This document shows positions 24,140 to 35,525 of a stretch of 64,000 nt of DNA, one piece after another (the first letter of the stretch is position 1; the number at the start of each line of letters is the position of its first letter). The notes beneath the pieces are model-generated. The model had not been told where the DNA came from, did not search any database, and worked only from the letters and a program-made list of their open reading frames with translations. The translations under genes were made by a program, and so were the position numbers. The stretch covers positions 35,979,501 to 36,043,500 of the forward strand of contig CM066735.1 in assembly GCA_033961575.1 (NCBI GenBank). The letters are read 5' to 3'. This DNA comes from Aselliscus stoliczkanus (taxonomy: Eukaryota > Chordata > Mammalia > Chiroptera > Hipposideridae).

Positions 24140-25870
24140 AGAACCTAAATGGAAGCATATATGGTGTTTGTGGATTGGAAGGATTAATATCCTTTAAATG
24201 CCCACACTACATAAAGCTACTACAGATTCGATGCAGTCCATATCAAAATACCAATGGCATTATTCTCAGAATTAGAACTAACAGCCCTAAAATTTATATG
24301 GAATCACAAAAGATTATGAATATCAAAACAATCTTGAGAAAGAAGAACAAAGTTGGAGATATCATGCTCCCTGGTTTCAAAATATACTACAAAGCTATAA
24401 TAATCAAAACAGCATGGTACCAGCACAAAAATAGACACATAGATCAATGGAACAGAACAGAGAGACCAGCAATAAAGCCTCACTTATTGGGTTAATTCGT
24501 CTACAACAAAAGAGGCAAGAATATACAGTGGAGAAATGACAGTTCTTCAACAAGTGGTGTTGGGAAAACTAAACAGATACATTAAAAAAACACACACAAA
24601 AAACTGGAGCACTCTCTTATATCACATACAAAAACAAATTCAAAATTGCTTAAAGACTTAAATATGAGACCTGAAACTATGAAATTCTAGAAGAAAACAT
24701 AGGTAGTAAACTGCGTGACATCAGTCTATGTAATATGTTTTTAGATATGTCCCCTCAAGCAAGGGAAACAAAAGCAAAACTAAACAAGTGGGACTTGATC
24801 AAACTGAATAGTTTTACACAGTCAGGAAAACCATCAACAAAACAAAAAGACAACTTACTGAATGGGATAAGATATTAGCAAATGATGTATTTATTGAGGG
24901 GTTGATTTCCAAAAAAGGAGCTCATAACTCAAGAACAAAAAACTAAACTATCCAATCAAAAATGGGCACAGGACATGAAGAGACATTTCTCTAACACAGA
25001 TGGCCAACAGACATATGAAAATATATTCAACATCATTAGTCATCAGGGAAACACAAATCAAATCTATAATGAGATGTTATTGCACACCAGTTAGAATTGC
25101 TATTACCAAAAACTCAACATATAGCAAATGTTATAAGGATGTGGCAGAAAGGAAACTGTCAGGAACTGTTGGTGGGACTACAAATTGTTGCAGCCACCAT
25201 GGGAAACATTATGGAGATTCTTCAAAAAAGTAAAAATAGAACTACCATACAACACTTCATATACACCCCATATACTTCTGGGTATTTATCCAAAGAAATA
25301 AAAAACACTAATTTGAAAAGATATGTGGATTGCAGCATTATTTACAATACCCAAAACATGGAAAACACCTAGGTGTTCATCAGTAAAAGAATGGATAAAG
25401 AAGATGTGATATATGCACACAATGAAATATTACTCTGCCATAAAACGGAATGAAATCTTACCATTTGTGACAACATGGATGGACCTAGAGGGTATTATGC
25501 TAAGCAAAATAAGCGAGACAGAGAAAGACAAGTACCACATGATTACGTTTGTATGTGGAATTATAAAAAATCAAAATAAATGAATAAAGAAAACAAAACA
25601 AAAACAGACTCATAGTAACTAATAAAAACCTTATGGATGCCCGAGGAGAGTATGGTGGAGGGACAGGTAGAAAAGATGAAGTGGAATATAATCAATAATA
25701 GTGTGATAACTTTGCATGGTGACAGATGGTTACTAGACTTAGTGTGCTGTTCACATTGCAAAATACATAAATATTGAATCACTATGTTGTACAGCTGAAA
25801 CGAATGTAATATTTTATGCCAAATATACTTTAATAAAAAGAAATAAATACATAATAATAAATAAAACAAT
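24140..25870 (+). mobile_element. L1 ORF2 C-terminal part plus 3' UTR, sense
   Basis: About 1.7 kb of L1. ORF2 homology is visible in translation at 24175-24495, including '[17 protein letters not shown]', an L1 ORF2 C-terminal hallmark. It continues through 'gatggacctagagggtatta' and 'accacatgattacgtttgta' to a 3' UTR at about 25560-25860 ending 'cagctgaaacgaatgtaata' with 'ctttaataaaaag' and an A/T-rich tail. Frames are broken by stops and indels. It is 5'-truncated. Style is L1MA-like laurasiatherian L1. Confidence 0.93.
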
Positions 25871-25973
25871 ATGATTTGTAGGAAGTTAACTAATGTACAA
25901 AATTTTACATTATAAATAGTATAATTCAAAAGTTAAAACCAAAACCTAAAAAAAGGCTTGATATTTTGTAGCA

Positions 25974-26179
25974 TTAATACATTTTATAGGGGTTGGCCGA
26001 GTGGCTCAGTTGGTTAAGAGCTCGCTCAAGAGTGTGAGCTGAGCTCTGAGCAACAGCTGTTTGAGGCCAGCCCGAGCTGAGTTGCCGTTGAGCTGCCAAC
26101 AGGTGGCAGGATGGCTCAGCTAAAAAAAACAAAAAACAGGTTGGTGAGCCTGCCTGCCTTCCATTTTAATACATTTTAT
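25974..26179 (+). mobile_element. tRNA-head SINE, family B
   Basis: A perfect 14-bp TSD ttaatacattttat lies at 25974-25987 and 26166-26179. The head 'ggggttggccgagtggctca' is shared with family A, but the body is different ('gagctcgctcaagagtgtga', 'cagcccgagctga', 'aacaggtggcaggatggctc'). An A-rich tract is followed by about 30 extra bases before the second TSD. The A box fits tggccgagtgg. The B box is degenerate here (gtttgaggcc) but reads gttcgatgccc in sister copies. Confidence 0.92.
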
Positions 26180-26384
26180 GATTTAACTATTTATAAAATT
26201 ATCCTTTTCTTTATACTCAAAATTGCTAAAATTATTAAATGCCATGTTATTTTTCTTCTTTCTAATCCACAATAAAATATTTCCTGACACTTATCTTTAA
26301 AGCACATGTGCTAGCCCTTGTCTGCTCTCAGGCCTAGTCTTCCATCATTCTTCTATTCCCCTCTGTGCCCCAATATCTTTCACA

Positions 26385-26912
26385 TGAGCCCCTATATGGG
26401 AGGAAAAACTTCCCCTTTCCCCTTTTAGGGTCCCTGGCTGGGCCCAAGAATTGAACTGATATGTCAGATTAATAGGAAAAAAGCATACAAATTGTATTAA
26501 ACATTTACAAATACATGGCAGCCTTTAGAAGGAAATGAAGACCCAAAAAGGGCCCAGTGCAAGAGGCTTTTATACCGTTTAGACAAGGAACAATACATTT
26601 TCAAGAATGGACAAGACAAAGGACCATGGGCGGGGCGGGGGGCAGTGCATGGTGAAGAAGTGCCTAGGAAGATAAAGGTCCATTTAACAAGGTTGGTTTG
26701 TACAAGTTTCTCTGCCCCAAATCACTTTCTCTAGTGATGATGTCTCTATTCCTCCAGGTACAGGGAGAAGACCTTCCACATGGCAGTTTCATCGCCTACT
26801 TTCAGGAAGAAAAAGGACATCAGAGTATCTATTCTTCTTGCGCCTGCTGTTTCTTAAAAGTGTCTTTAACTCAAAATAATCAATATGTCAAAGAGACATA
26901 TTTGGGGTAACA
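26385..26912 (-). mobile_element. Probable solo ERV LTR, antisense
   Basis: On the minus strand it begins 'tgttaccccaaatatgtctc', then 'gacatattgattattttgag', 'cttttaagaaacagcagg', and later a TATA-like 'ggtataaaagcctcttgcac' with a tail rich in AT and CCC. This is the order of an LTR with promoter and R/U5. The start matches the LTR-like segments at 18922 and 20207. No coding internal part is attached. The 70-residue frame at 26698-26910 lies inside and is not a gene. Ends approximate. Confidence 0.55.
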
Positions 26913-27654
26913 TATTCTGGTTTATTTCACTCCTATGGAAGGCACGGCTTTTCTGGGTTTGAACAATGGTTGAAACCATTAGAGGGTAGCGGGGAGAGAG
27001 AAGCTTGTGTGTTTTCCATCCTCCTTCCCTGCTTCTAAATGCATATTCATGACCTATTATGCTTTACTCTGTATTCCTCAAATCCCATCAGAAATCCCTG
27101 CCATTATTTTACCTTCCACCAAGTGACCCACTCTGAGCACAGTAATACTATGACTATACTTTGTCGCTTCAACCTGTTTTACATACTCAAGAGAGGTTTT
27201 TGTTTGTTTGTTTGTTTGTTTGTTTTAGCAGGATTGACCCTAATACAATGTTTGTTACCATAAGTAGTTTCAGAAACAGAGTATAGCACAGAATTTTGAG
27301 AGTAGATTACTCAATTATTTGAATCTGAACATTATAATGACCTCTTTGTGGGGAAAAATCTGAAACAAATAATTCATACATTACTACAATTATCACTTAT
27401 TGCATAGATGAATAATGATTGAAGGCAAGGATGAGGAATATCAAGTAACGCTACATACAACTGACACAGCTCTAATTGTGACTACAAAACTTGGAAAATG
27501 GTCTGGCTGCTTCTGAAGACATTGAAGAACTTTAAGAAATTAAATGATAAACTCAGGGCTTTGAATTCTCAACTAAGTAACAGATTGAGATACAGGACTT
27601 TTTGGAGACATTAAAACAATATCTTACACTCTATAATTTCAAGACATATATACC
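26913..27654. other. Anonymous sequence
   Basis: Nothing recognised apart from the (TTTG)n tract. Confidence 0.4.
27197..27226. repeat. (TTTG)n microsatellite
   Basis: Six or seven TTTG units. The Phe/Val/Cys-rich frame over it is an artefact. Confidence 0.9.
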
Positions 27655-28131
27655 TGCCATACCCTGAATATCTGTGTCTCCCCAAAATTCATATGTTGAA
27701 ATTTTAATACCCAACGTGATGGTATTAGAATATGGGGCCTTTAGGATGTTATCAGATCATGAAAGTAGAGCCCCCATAAATAAGATTAAGGCTCTTATAA
27801 AGGAAACCCTAGTCACATCCCTCTCTTCTTTTCCCACATGAGAATACAACCAAAAGTCTGTGACCTGGAAGATGGGTCTCACCTGACCATGATAGGACCC
27901 TGTTCTTGAATTGCCATCATTCAAAACTGTGAGGAAAAAAGTTCCGTTGTTTATAAACTGCCTAATCTATTTTCTTTAGTTTTTCTCAGTGGCAGCTCAG
28001 GTTGGGCTGGGCATCGAACAACTGCTGTTGCTCAGAGCTCAGCTCGCACTCTTGAGCAAGCTTTTAACCAACTGAGCCACTTGGCGGGCCCTTAATCTAT
28101 TTCCTTATAGCAGGTGTAATGGACTAGGCCA
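27655..28131 (+). mobile_element. MLT1-type MaLR LTR, nearly complete, split by a SINE
   Basis: It runs from 'tgccataccctgaatatctg' through 'ccaaaattcatatgttgaaa', 'atatggggcctttaggatgt', 'aaactgtgaggaaaaaagtt' to 'tagcaggtgtaatggactag'. This is the MLT1 (ERVL-MaLR) LTR order in the sense direction. A family B SINE interrupts it near the 3' end. No MaLR internal sequence was recognised beside it. Confidence 0.88.
27963..28108 (-). mobile_element. tRNA-head SINE, family B, nested in MLT1
   Basis: The antisense body is at 27980-28091, between target copies 'taatctattttcttta' (27963 on) and 'taatctatttccttat' (28093 on). The head 'ccaactgagccacttggc' is intact and the B box reads gttcgatgccc on the minus strand. 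The 3' end (the 'ggcaggatggctcagct' part) is missing, so this copy is 3'-shortened. It gives a relative date: younger than the MLT1 LTR. Confidence 0.9.
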
Positions 28132-31100
28132 ATATTTGAGCATCAAGCCCAATTGGCTTATGGTGATTGCTAAATTACAAATCAAGTTTAATACATAAAT
28201 TTGTGAAATTTCTTAAGCTAAGATTGTGGTATTAGTAGAGTGAGCTGGGGTACCTGAGACTTGATGTGAGGATATGATGTAGATTTAGATAAATTGAAGA
28301 TATTTGATAACACAAATCACTCATCTTGTATGGCCTCTAAGCCTATAAAGTAAGTCTAATCCCAGGAGAAAAACTGTAACACTGTGAACAGAAAGAGATG
28401 ACCTATATGCCAAAGGAATTGCACAATCTTGCTAGTTTTAATAGCAAAAACCTTACAAGCAGTGGAGATGTACTGTAGGAGTACTGGGTGAGAGAAAAAG
28501 GTACATTTACTGACATTATCTATATACAGACAGTTCATCATATTTAGGGATTTAATGTACTAGGTTTGGCAGCTAGAAGTAGCCCTCACAGTACACTTGG
28601 TTCAGTGCACAAAGCCTGGATTTAATAGTGTTATACCTATGTTAAATGATGTTGAGCATGCCTGAGCTCACCTGGTCTAATGTAGAGAAAGAAATGCAGA
28701 GGTACAAATAACGTGTTGGATTTATTATATAAAATTCACTTGTCTTTCACCAGTAGGTATTCACAGAAAGGACCCCAAGGGTATTTCTTTCTCCAATAAT
28801 TGAAAAATGTGTTAGTGATATGAATCCAGCATTCTTAGAAACTCTTTAGATTAGGAATGGTGATAGGAAATGTCACCACTGAAATGTAGTGCCTCTTCAA
28901 CAGTAATAACGGCATATTGGAAAGCAGAGATCAGGTGACTGAGCTTAAATATCACTGACAACGTAGGTGAAATGACAACTCATCAGAAGCAGGGATGGAA
29001 AGGGCATCATTTGTGTGGCATCCAATGATCTGTAGTTATTAGCTGAATATAGCATCTTTAAAAATGGCATTGATGGCAGTCTAAGAAAATATTTTAAAAT
29101 AGTAATGTATTTATATGAAACTTGGATTGGTGCATAGATGCTGGATATGACTCTCTCCAATAGGAATTCATAGGTGCTAAACTAATTCCTCTATTGAACC
29201 AGTAAACTAACTCACATCTACTTAAGGAATATCTACCACACCTGTATGCACATACACTGTAAATTTTCTCCCAAGCCTACCACAAAGGAATGTGGCGATA
29301 TATATCAGAACAACCACTGTGGTGACCTAAAAGTATCAGAGATAAATAGATACTAATACTGAACAGATTCTAATCACTGAGTACCCAAAATAATATGTGG
29401 TCTTCATTGGTCTGAGTGAATGTTTATGGAGGCTAAGTGATAAGTAAAGCTTTGACCAAGTTGTGTAGTAAAGTGATTCTCACAATGGGATTGTATAGTC
29501 TGAACAGTCCTAATGAGCCAATTACAAAATAACTGCATTTGGTTCCCTGATAACTAAGGTGTTAAGATAGAAAGGGAAGAGTTAAGTGGAAGATACCCAA
29601 TATTTCCCTTTCTTAACAAAACAGTAAAATATAAGGAATACCTCATTCCTAGAAGAACTGAAGAAATCTGTGGCAACATCTAAGATTTGAAAGGTACAGG
29701 AGTGGTGGTTCCTCTCATATATCCATTTAACTGATTTGTTTGGCTCGTGCAAAAGCATAAGGATGGGTTGTTATTTAAAACTTAAGCAGGTGATGACTCC
29801 AAATCCAGCTACTATTTTTCATGTTGTCCTTTGACTAATTAAACTCACAACTCCTCCCTAGAAAGTGGTGGAAATTATATTTTTCCCCAAAGCAATTAAC
29901 AGAGCTAAGGAGAAGCAAATGACTTTCATCAGGCAGGAATAACAGTATGTCTTTCCTGTTTTACTTCAGAGCCACATCAGCTCTCATGCTATCTGTCTTT
30001 TAAAGAATTGTAAGGGAAATCAATTCTCTGAATATTTTACAAAATATCATGCTGTGCCACTATGGGCGACCCAAAATGGCAGGCTCTGGTAAGAGGAATG
30101 TAGCTACTAACCAGATCCTCTAGTAAAATACACGCACACTAATCATAAGAGAGAAACTCAATAAAAATAGTGGGTCCTGTCAGATTACTAATGTTTCTAG
30201 AGGTTCAACAATTTCGAACATGTTGCATAAGCCCCTCTATAGTGATACTTTGCACTGCCTAATACTGAGAAAGTGGCAAAAGTCACACTGGGTCTCTTCA
30301 GATTTTAGAGGCAACAAACCATATAACCACATTCCTGTGCCAACTCATTATCAATGAACTCATTAAGCTGAACAATTTTGAGTGGAGTCAAGAGAAAAAT
30401 ATGGTTGTACAGAAGGTTCAGACCGAAGTGAAAGCCCCCTGAATATTAGGCCTCATAAACCAGCAGGTACAATGGTGCTTACACTGCCAGTCACAAATAA
30501 GTGATGCTTTATGGATCCCATGGTTAGCCCACTACAGTAATTATAGCACAGATTCCAAAGGTTTTGCAACAAAATAATGCCCTCCCCTAGTGACAACTAT
30601 TCTCTTTTTGAAAGGCAGCTCTTGTGTTTCTACCAGGCCCTGATGGAGACTAACAAATAACTGTGGTATATACCCTATGACTATGAGACCTGCACTGGCA
30701 TGAATTGAGGGAAATTTAACCCACTGGACCATAAAATCGATTTACAGCATTAGTTTTTGGCTACAGAATTAGGGCAGGAAGGAATATATTCAGTATGTCC
30801 ATGACCAAGTTTAATGGGAGTGTAAAGCAACCCAGTAAATCAAAGCCCACTGAAGACTCAGGTCCTTTGAAATGAAGGTTTGGATCACCTCCCCAGATGA
30901 AGAGACCTGACTATCTTAGGTGTAGCTGTGACAAGGTGGTGGATGAAAACCTAATAAATGGCAACTACAGCTTCATGGTCAGCAGAGATATAAGAATCAT
31001 AGAAGCTAAGTGTACTTTTATTACTTGTGCATTAACCAATATGTCATTTTTGCCTTTATTATCCCCTGAAATGTGCTGCACAACAACAGAATTTAGGCCT

Positions 31101-31155
31101 TTTGGGAGAGTCTGTATATCACATTGGTTTGGCAATAATCTTAGAGAATGTCGTG
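28132..31155. other. Unexplained 3-kb region
   Basis: About 3 kb of slightly higher-complexity sequence between an MLT1 LTR and a gammaretrovirus-like LTR. Small frames exist on both strands (28356-28541, 28945-29160, 30541-30732), none with a motif I recognise. An old, decayed retroviral interior is possible from the context, but I cannot show homology. Confidence 0.3.
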
Positions 31156-31160
31156 TCATG

Positions 31161-31825
31161 TGTGGCTGGGTCTGGCTTCTTCGAGAGGACCTGAGGGGAC
31201 TCAGAAACAGAAATAAAGAGCAAGAGACAAAGTGTAGTTTAAAAGCAATGAGAGCCAGGGGACTCAGTGTCGGATGGACAAAGAGCCCAGAATCTGGTCA
31301 GACTGCAGCTTTTATTGAGCACACACAGGGAAGGAGCTTTGTTCTTTCCGCGGTCTGTAATTCACATATGTCACCCAAAGACTTTAGCCAAATCTCCCTA
31401 TGTCCCTCAGACCACCTCAGCAGAAAGACCCTTGATCAATACATCAATGCCTTTTAGGGGAACAGTTAATGATTCACTATGACACTTAGAGTCATAATGC
31501 AAGGAGGACTGCTGTTATCTCTTGGGAAGATTTCTCTTCTCTGGTAGGGTGTTAGCTCTGCAGATAAGGGTTTACAGGCCCTTCGGCCCCTTATGCTTCA
31601 CCTCCTAGATTTTTCCCAGGGTACCCCCTGGACTACTCCTGGCTTGGGCCGTCCTAATGTGCATATTTTTTTTTTTAGGATCTTGCCCTTCATTGGTTGA
31701 CCCGCCCTCTCTCTTGGGGTCCCATGGAGTTTTGCCATAAACATAGTGAAAATCCTGCCCCTGTGAGGCTCTACTGTTATAGACAAATGCAGGGAGGTAG
31801 ATGGCAAAGCTGCTGTGAGGCCACA
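31161..31825 (-). mobile_element. Solo LTR, gammaretrovirus-like (ERV1 class)
   Basis: The plus strand runs from 'tgtggctgggtctggcttct' to 'gctgtgaggccaca'. On the minus strand the poly-A signal sits in 'gctcaataaaagctgcagtc', the AATAAAAGCTGC arrangement typical of gammaretroviral LTR R regions. It is followed by a U5 ending near 'gaagccagacccagccaca'. A second copy of the family is at 58836-59454. No PBS or gag/pol/env adjoins, so it is a solo LTR. The 186- and 86-residue frames crossing it are not genes. A TSD could not be fixed. Confidence 0.8.
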
Positions 31826-31828
31826 ACA

Positions 31829-32257
31829 GAAAGGATGAGATCTTCATTGTATGGTAGGTATTCACCTAAGTTTAAGTGTAAACATAAAGGCTTAAATAAA
31901 GATAAATAATTTAAGTAACAGAGTCACACAATTCCTGAATTTCATCTCATTTTTAAATGTCTTACTAGGTTAAGAGGTTACCTGGAAATCACAGTATTAT
32001 TTGTTAATTTTTAACAGTAAGTTTCCTGGGGACACACACTGTCTTGGTCACTAGTATAGGTAGCTCCATGTACTCCCAAATTATTTTAGATTTTAAATCT
32101 TATTTCTCCTTTTGACACAGTATTGCTATATTGATCCCCTTGATAATCATATTTACTGTAAATATTTTTCAGATTTTTATATTTGTATAGCATATATATT
32201 CTGAACTTTTCCAAAATGTAATGAATATATGAAATTGTTAAAACCCATAAAATAGTT
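31829..32257. other. Anonymous AT-rich sequence
   Basis: No feature recognised. Confidence 0.4.
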
Positions 32258-32698
32258 GGGCCGGCCGAGTGGCGCATTGGTTAAGAGGGGCTTGGGACTC
32301 CAGCAGCCCCAGTTCAGATCCCACAGATGAGGGCCAGTGACACTGCCCTCTACAGCTAACAACAGCTCCACCTGGAGCTGGGCTGCGTGAGCCCCAGCAA
32401 CGGTGTAGGCTGCAGTCCCTGCTGCAGTGGGCTGCCATAGGCTACAGTGAGTAGCCAGCAGCCAGCGTGAGCTTCCAATAGCCTCAGAGAGCTACCATCC
32501 AGAGGCCAGCAACCGATCTGCCTCATCCAGGAAGAGCGCAATGATGATACTAACATGGGCCAGTGAATCAACATCCTCCGCAACTAGACTGAAGAACAAA
32601 AAGACAGCAACTTGTCTGTTCCCCTTCCCTGATTCCCCAACTCTGTTCTCCTTCCCCCAATTCCCCAATAAAATCTTTAAAAAAAACAACAAAAAAAA
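32258..32698 (+). mobile_element. Full-length tRNA-head SINE (family A, long form)
   Basis: It starts 'gggccggccgagtggcgcat' with a consensus A box, but the B-box region is degraded (cagttcagatccc). The long GC-rich body parallels 11470-11914 throughout and ends 'ttccccaataaaatcttt' plus A-rich tail. A short deletion after 'ttaag' removes part of the anticodon-stem region. The TSD is weak (only a short 'aatagt' match). The minus frames of 60-98 residues are shadows. Confidence 0.92.
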
Positions 32699-32845
32699 CT
32701 GTGAATAGTATAACCTAGGTATCAAACATTTTATTTGGGGTTTAAGAAATTTTTTAATTGCTAAAGCCATGGAAAACAGTTTGAGCATAATAGATGCTAA
32801 ACACTGATTCTAATAACAGAATTGAAAGAGCTGGTTAACATTGAG

Positions 32846-32848
<3 letters not shown>

Positions 32849-32890
<42 letters not shown>
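32849..32890. repeat. (TG)n microsatellite
   Basis: About 21 uninterrupted TG units. Confidence 0.97.
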
Positions 32891-32891
<1 letters not shown>

Positions 32892-34469
32892 TTGAAAATG
32901 TTTAGATTATAGTGCTAAAACTGACAGGAGATTTCCATAAGTTTAAGCGACAATCTTCACCTAATTTTAAACTCCATCATTGAAATCAATGAAAATATAT
33001 TTATTTGCAAATGGATAGTGCTGAGTTGCTCTCATCATGCATAAGAAAGCCAAGACTATGTATAAATAATCTGTGGCATATTCAGAAAATGTTTCTTTTC
33101 TCTCTCCATGACATTTTGGTTCAAAATACTGCATGACTCATGAATTCTTACTATTTGAAAACCACAGAAATAAATAATGGTTATGGCTCCTGATTATATA
33201 GATGATAGTTAATCTCGGGTCTTACTTATATCATAGAAATCATCCAACAAATAGAGTGAGCATGAGTGACATTTAAATCATCTGCAGATAATTCTGACAA
33301 TGTTTAGTTGAAAGAATGAAATTTCTTATCACAGGCTAGGGAGTTCTCATTTTTTTTTTTTCTTTAGAAATGAGAGGTTTCAGAGATCAAAGCTGCTGCA
33401 GAATACATGGGAGCCAATCTGTTATCAACAGGAATGTCATCACTCAGAATCACTTTCTGCCCTGTCACTTCTAGTGACATTCTTGTTGAAGCTAACCGTA
33501 GCAACAAGCTGCAGAGCTGACATGTATGGTTTTGTCATGATGACTAGACCCACTAAAGTGAGCTGCCAAAAATACAAAAAAAAAAAAAAAATCAAACATC
33601 TTCCAGTTAATAAGATAATTTAATAAATAAAATTTAATTACTGAAATTCACTAGAAACACATCTATAACATTAAGAATCACGCAAGTGTTTGAAACAACA
33701 TGAGTTTCATGCCACTCTGAAAGAAAGCATGGAAATTAGCGTTTACATGTTAAAACAGCTTAAAGAATATTTTCAGTCCCGTCACAACATTTGATTGCAT
33801 TTACGTTTTGAAATTACTTAAATTGAATAAAGTGTATTATTTCTAAGGAAAATAGGTTACAGTTATTGAAGAGTTTTCCTTCGGTTAAAATAAAAGTGGT
33901 TACATATTTATGCATTTCTGCCAGCATTAAATATTGATCTACCTTGCAAGTAAGTGCCAAAATATGTATTTAATGAGTGAATAAATGATAAAACAATATA
34001 ATAACACCGATGGTTTATTTATTGTATTCTTCTAAATCTTTGATTTGCTATATCATCTTTCTATGATTTATTGTGCACTCTTTTGAAATGCTACACTTAC
34101 CTATTACAAATAACATTTTGGCAAATTCCATTCAGAAAGAAAAGAACTATATTAGATAATTATAAATTCATTTATGTAAAATGAAAAAAGATGAGTAATT
34201 ACCACAATTCTCATTACAAATAATACTCTATATTAAATATATCTTCATGATTCAGAAGTACACTAGCATAGTTAGGTCTTGGGTCATATTATAGGGAAAC
34301 AGTCTTCCTCATATAAGTCCTTCCTTTTTATCAATATATTCAGCAAATTTTAACTTATGATACTATTCTTTTTAATATACAATTTTCAATGTAGATAGCT
34401 ACTAACCTAAAATTGTACATCTCTAAAGGTGGGAACTTTGGTGGACATTGTGTTTCCTAAATGCAACTC
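32891..34469. other. Anonymous sequence
   Basis: No repeat recognised. A slightly GC-richer, less degenerate-looking stretch at 33360-33570 is noted among the findings as a possible conserved noncoding element. Confidence 0.4.
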
Positions 34470-34473
34470 ATGT

Positions 34474-34621
34474 ATTTGTTTTGTTTTTTTTTTAGCTGAG
34501 CCATCCTGCCACTTGTTGGCAGCTTAGCAGCAGCTCAGGCTGGGCATTGAACAGCTGTTGCTCAGAGCTCAGCTCGCACTCTTGAGCGAGCTCTTAACCA
34601 ATTGAGCCACTCGGCCGGCCC
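34474..34621 (-). mobile_element. tRNA-head SINE, family B
   Basis: A T/G-rich tail is followed by 'agctgagccatcctgccact', then the family B body and a perfect head 'ccactcggccggccc'. It is a nearly full-length copy. The flanks share a T/G-rich 'tttgttttg'/'tttggtttgggg' similarity, too simple to prove a TSD. Confidence 0.9.
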
Positions 34622-35359
34622 TTGGTTTGGGGTTTTTTTTAAACAAATGTCTAGTCATCATCTCACATAGAGAAGATTTAAATTTGGGGACAGGCCTAGC
34701 CAGCTTTCCTATTACCTGAAATATTACATAAACTTTTGCAGGAAATACATGTTATAAAATGACTATTTGGGTCAAGAACAGAGTTTCTGTCAGAAATTAG
34801 AGAAGTTATTTTTTTTCTTTTTCATGAGCAGTATGGACAACAGTTATTTAAGAGGATTACTTTTCTAACATCACCCTCTGAAATAATTTTGTATCACCAT
34901 TGTTACCAGGTACTTCAATACAAAATCATTTGAATAAGAACAACTTGATAACCTTATTAACAAAATCATCCTTGGCATTTTGTAAAGTGATACATCAACC
35001 TAAGATTCATATTGAAGCATTATACATTATGACTGCAATCATACTGGGTAATCTAACATACTAAAAATGTTTACCATGCCATTTCCCATGCACAATAGAA
35101 AAGAAATGATTAACATATGGTCGTAATAAACAAGCCACTGTGATGGCATTTTACCAGACAGTTGGAGAAAAGGGCTTAGAGAGATTTGGTAAATTAGTAA
35201 AGCTTACAAACATAGGAGGGTTTGGTAACTCTAATGTTTAAGCCAGGATCCATCTGACTCCAACAGTTTACATTGGTCAGTTTAGTCAGTGTGATAATCG
35301 TGTGTATATATTAACATTAAACACCTTGGCTTGCACTTTAGATTCTATTTGCATTTTGG
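34622..35359. other. Anonymous sequence
   Basis: No feature recognised. Confidence 0.4.
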
Positions 35360-35525
35360 TGTAGAATCTTTTTTTTAGCTGAGCCATCCTGTCACCTGTT
35401 GGCAGCTCAGGTGCAGCTCAGCTCAGGTCAGGAATCAAAGCAGCAACCCCGTTGATCAGAGCCCACACTCTTGAGCTAGCTCATAACCAACTGAGCCACT
35501 TGGCCCCCCTGATGTAGAATCTTTT
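35360..35525 (-). mobile_element. tRNA-head SINE, family B, diverged
   Basis: A perfect 13-bp TSD tgtagaatctttt lies at 35360-35372 and 35513-35525. The body shows a duplicated 'cagctca' segment and several changes, and the head reads 'gagccacttggcccccc', so its tRNA-like end is damaged. Confidence 0.92.

Noticed and set aside
24175..24495. 106-residue frame with L1 ORF2 C-terminal similarity
   Set aside because: A real homology but a fragment of a dead 5'-truncated L1, so it is annotated as part of the mobile element and not as a gene.
30897..31457. Longest open frame in the window, 186 residues, plus strand
   Set aside because: Its second half lies antisense across a gammaretrovirus-like LTR, and the first half is in anonymous sequence. 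No protein motif, and no second copy of the frame in the sister LTR.
34484..35525. Two family B SINEs 750 bp apart on the same strand, considered as a tandem or segmental duplication
   Set aside because: Each has a different flank and the second has its own perfect 13-bp TSD; bodies differ by many changes, so they are independent insertions.
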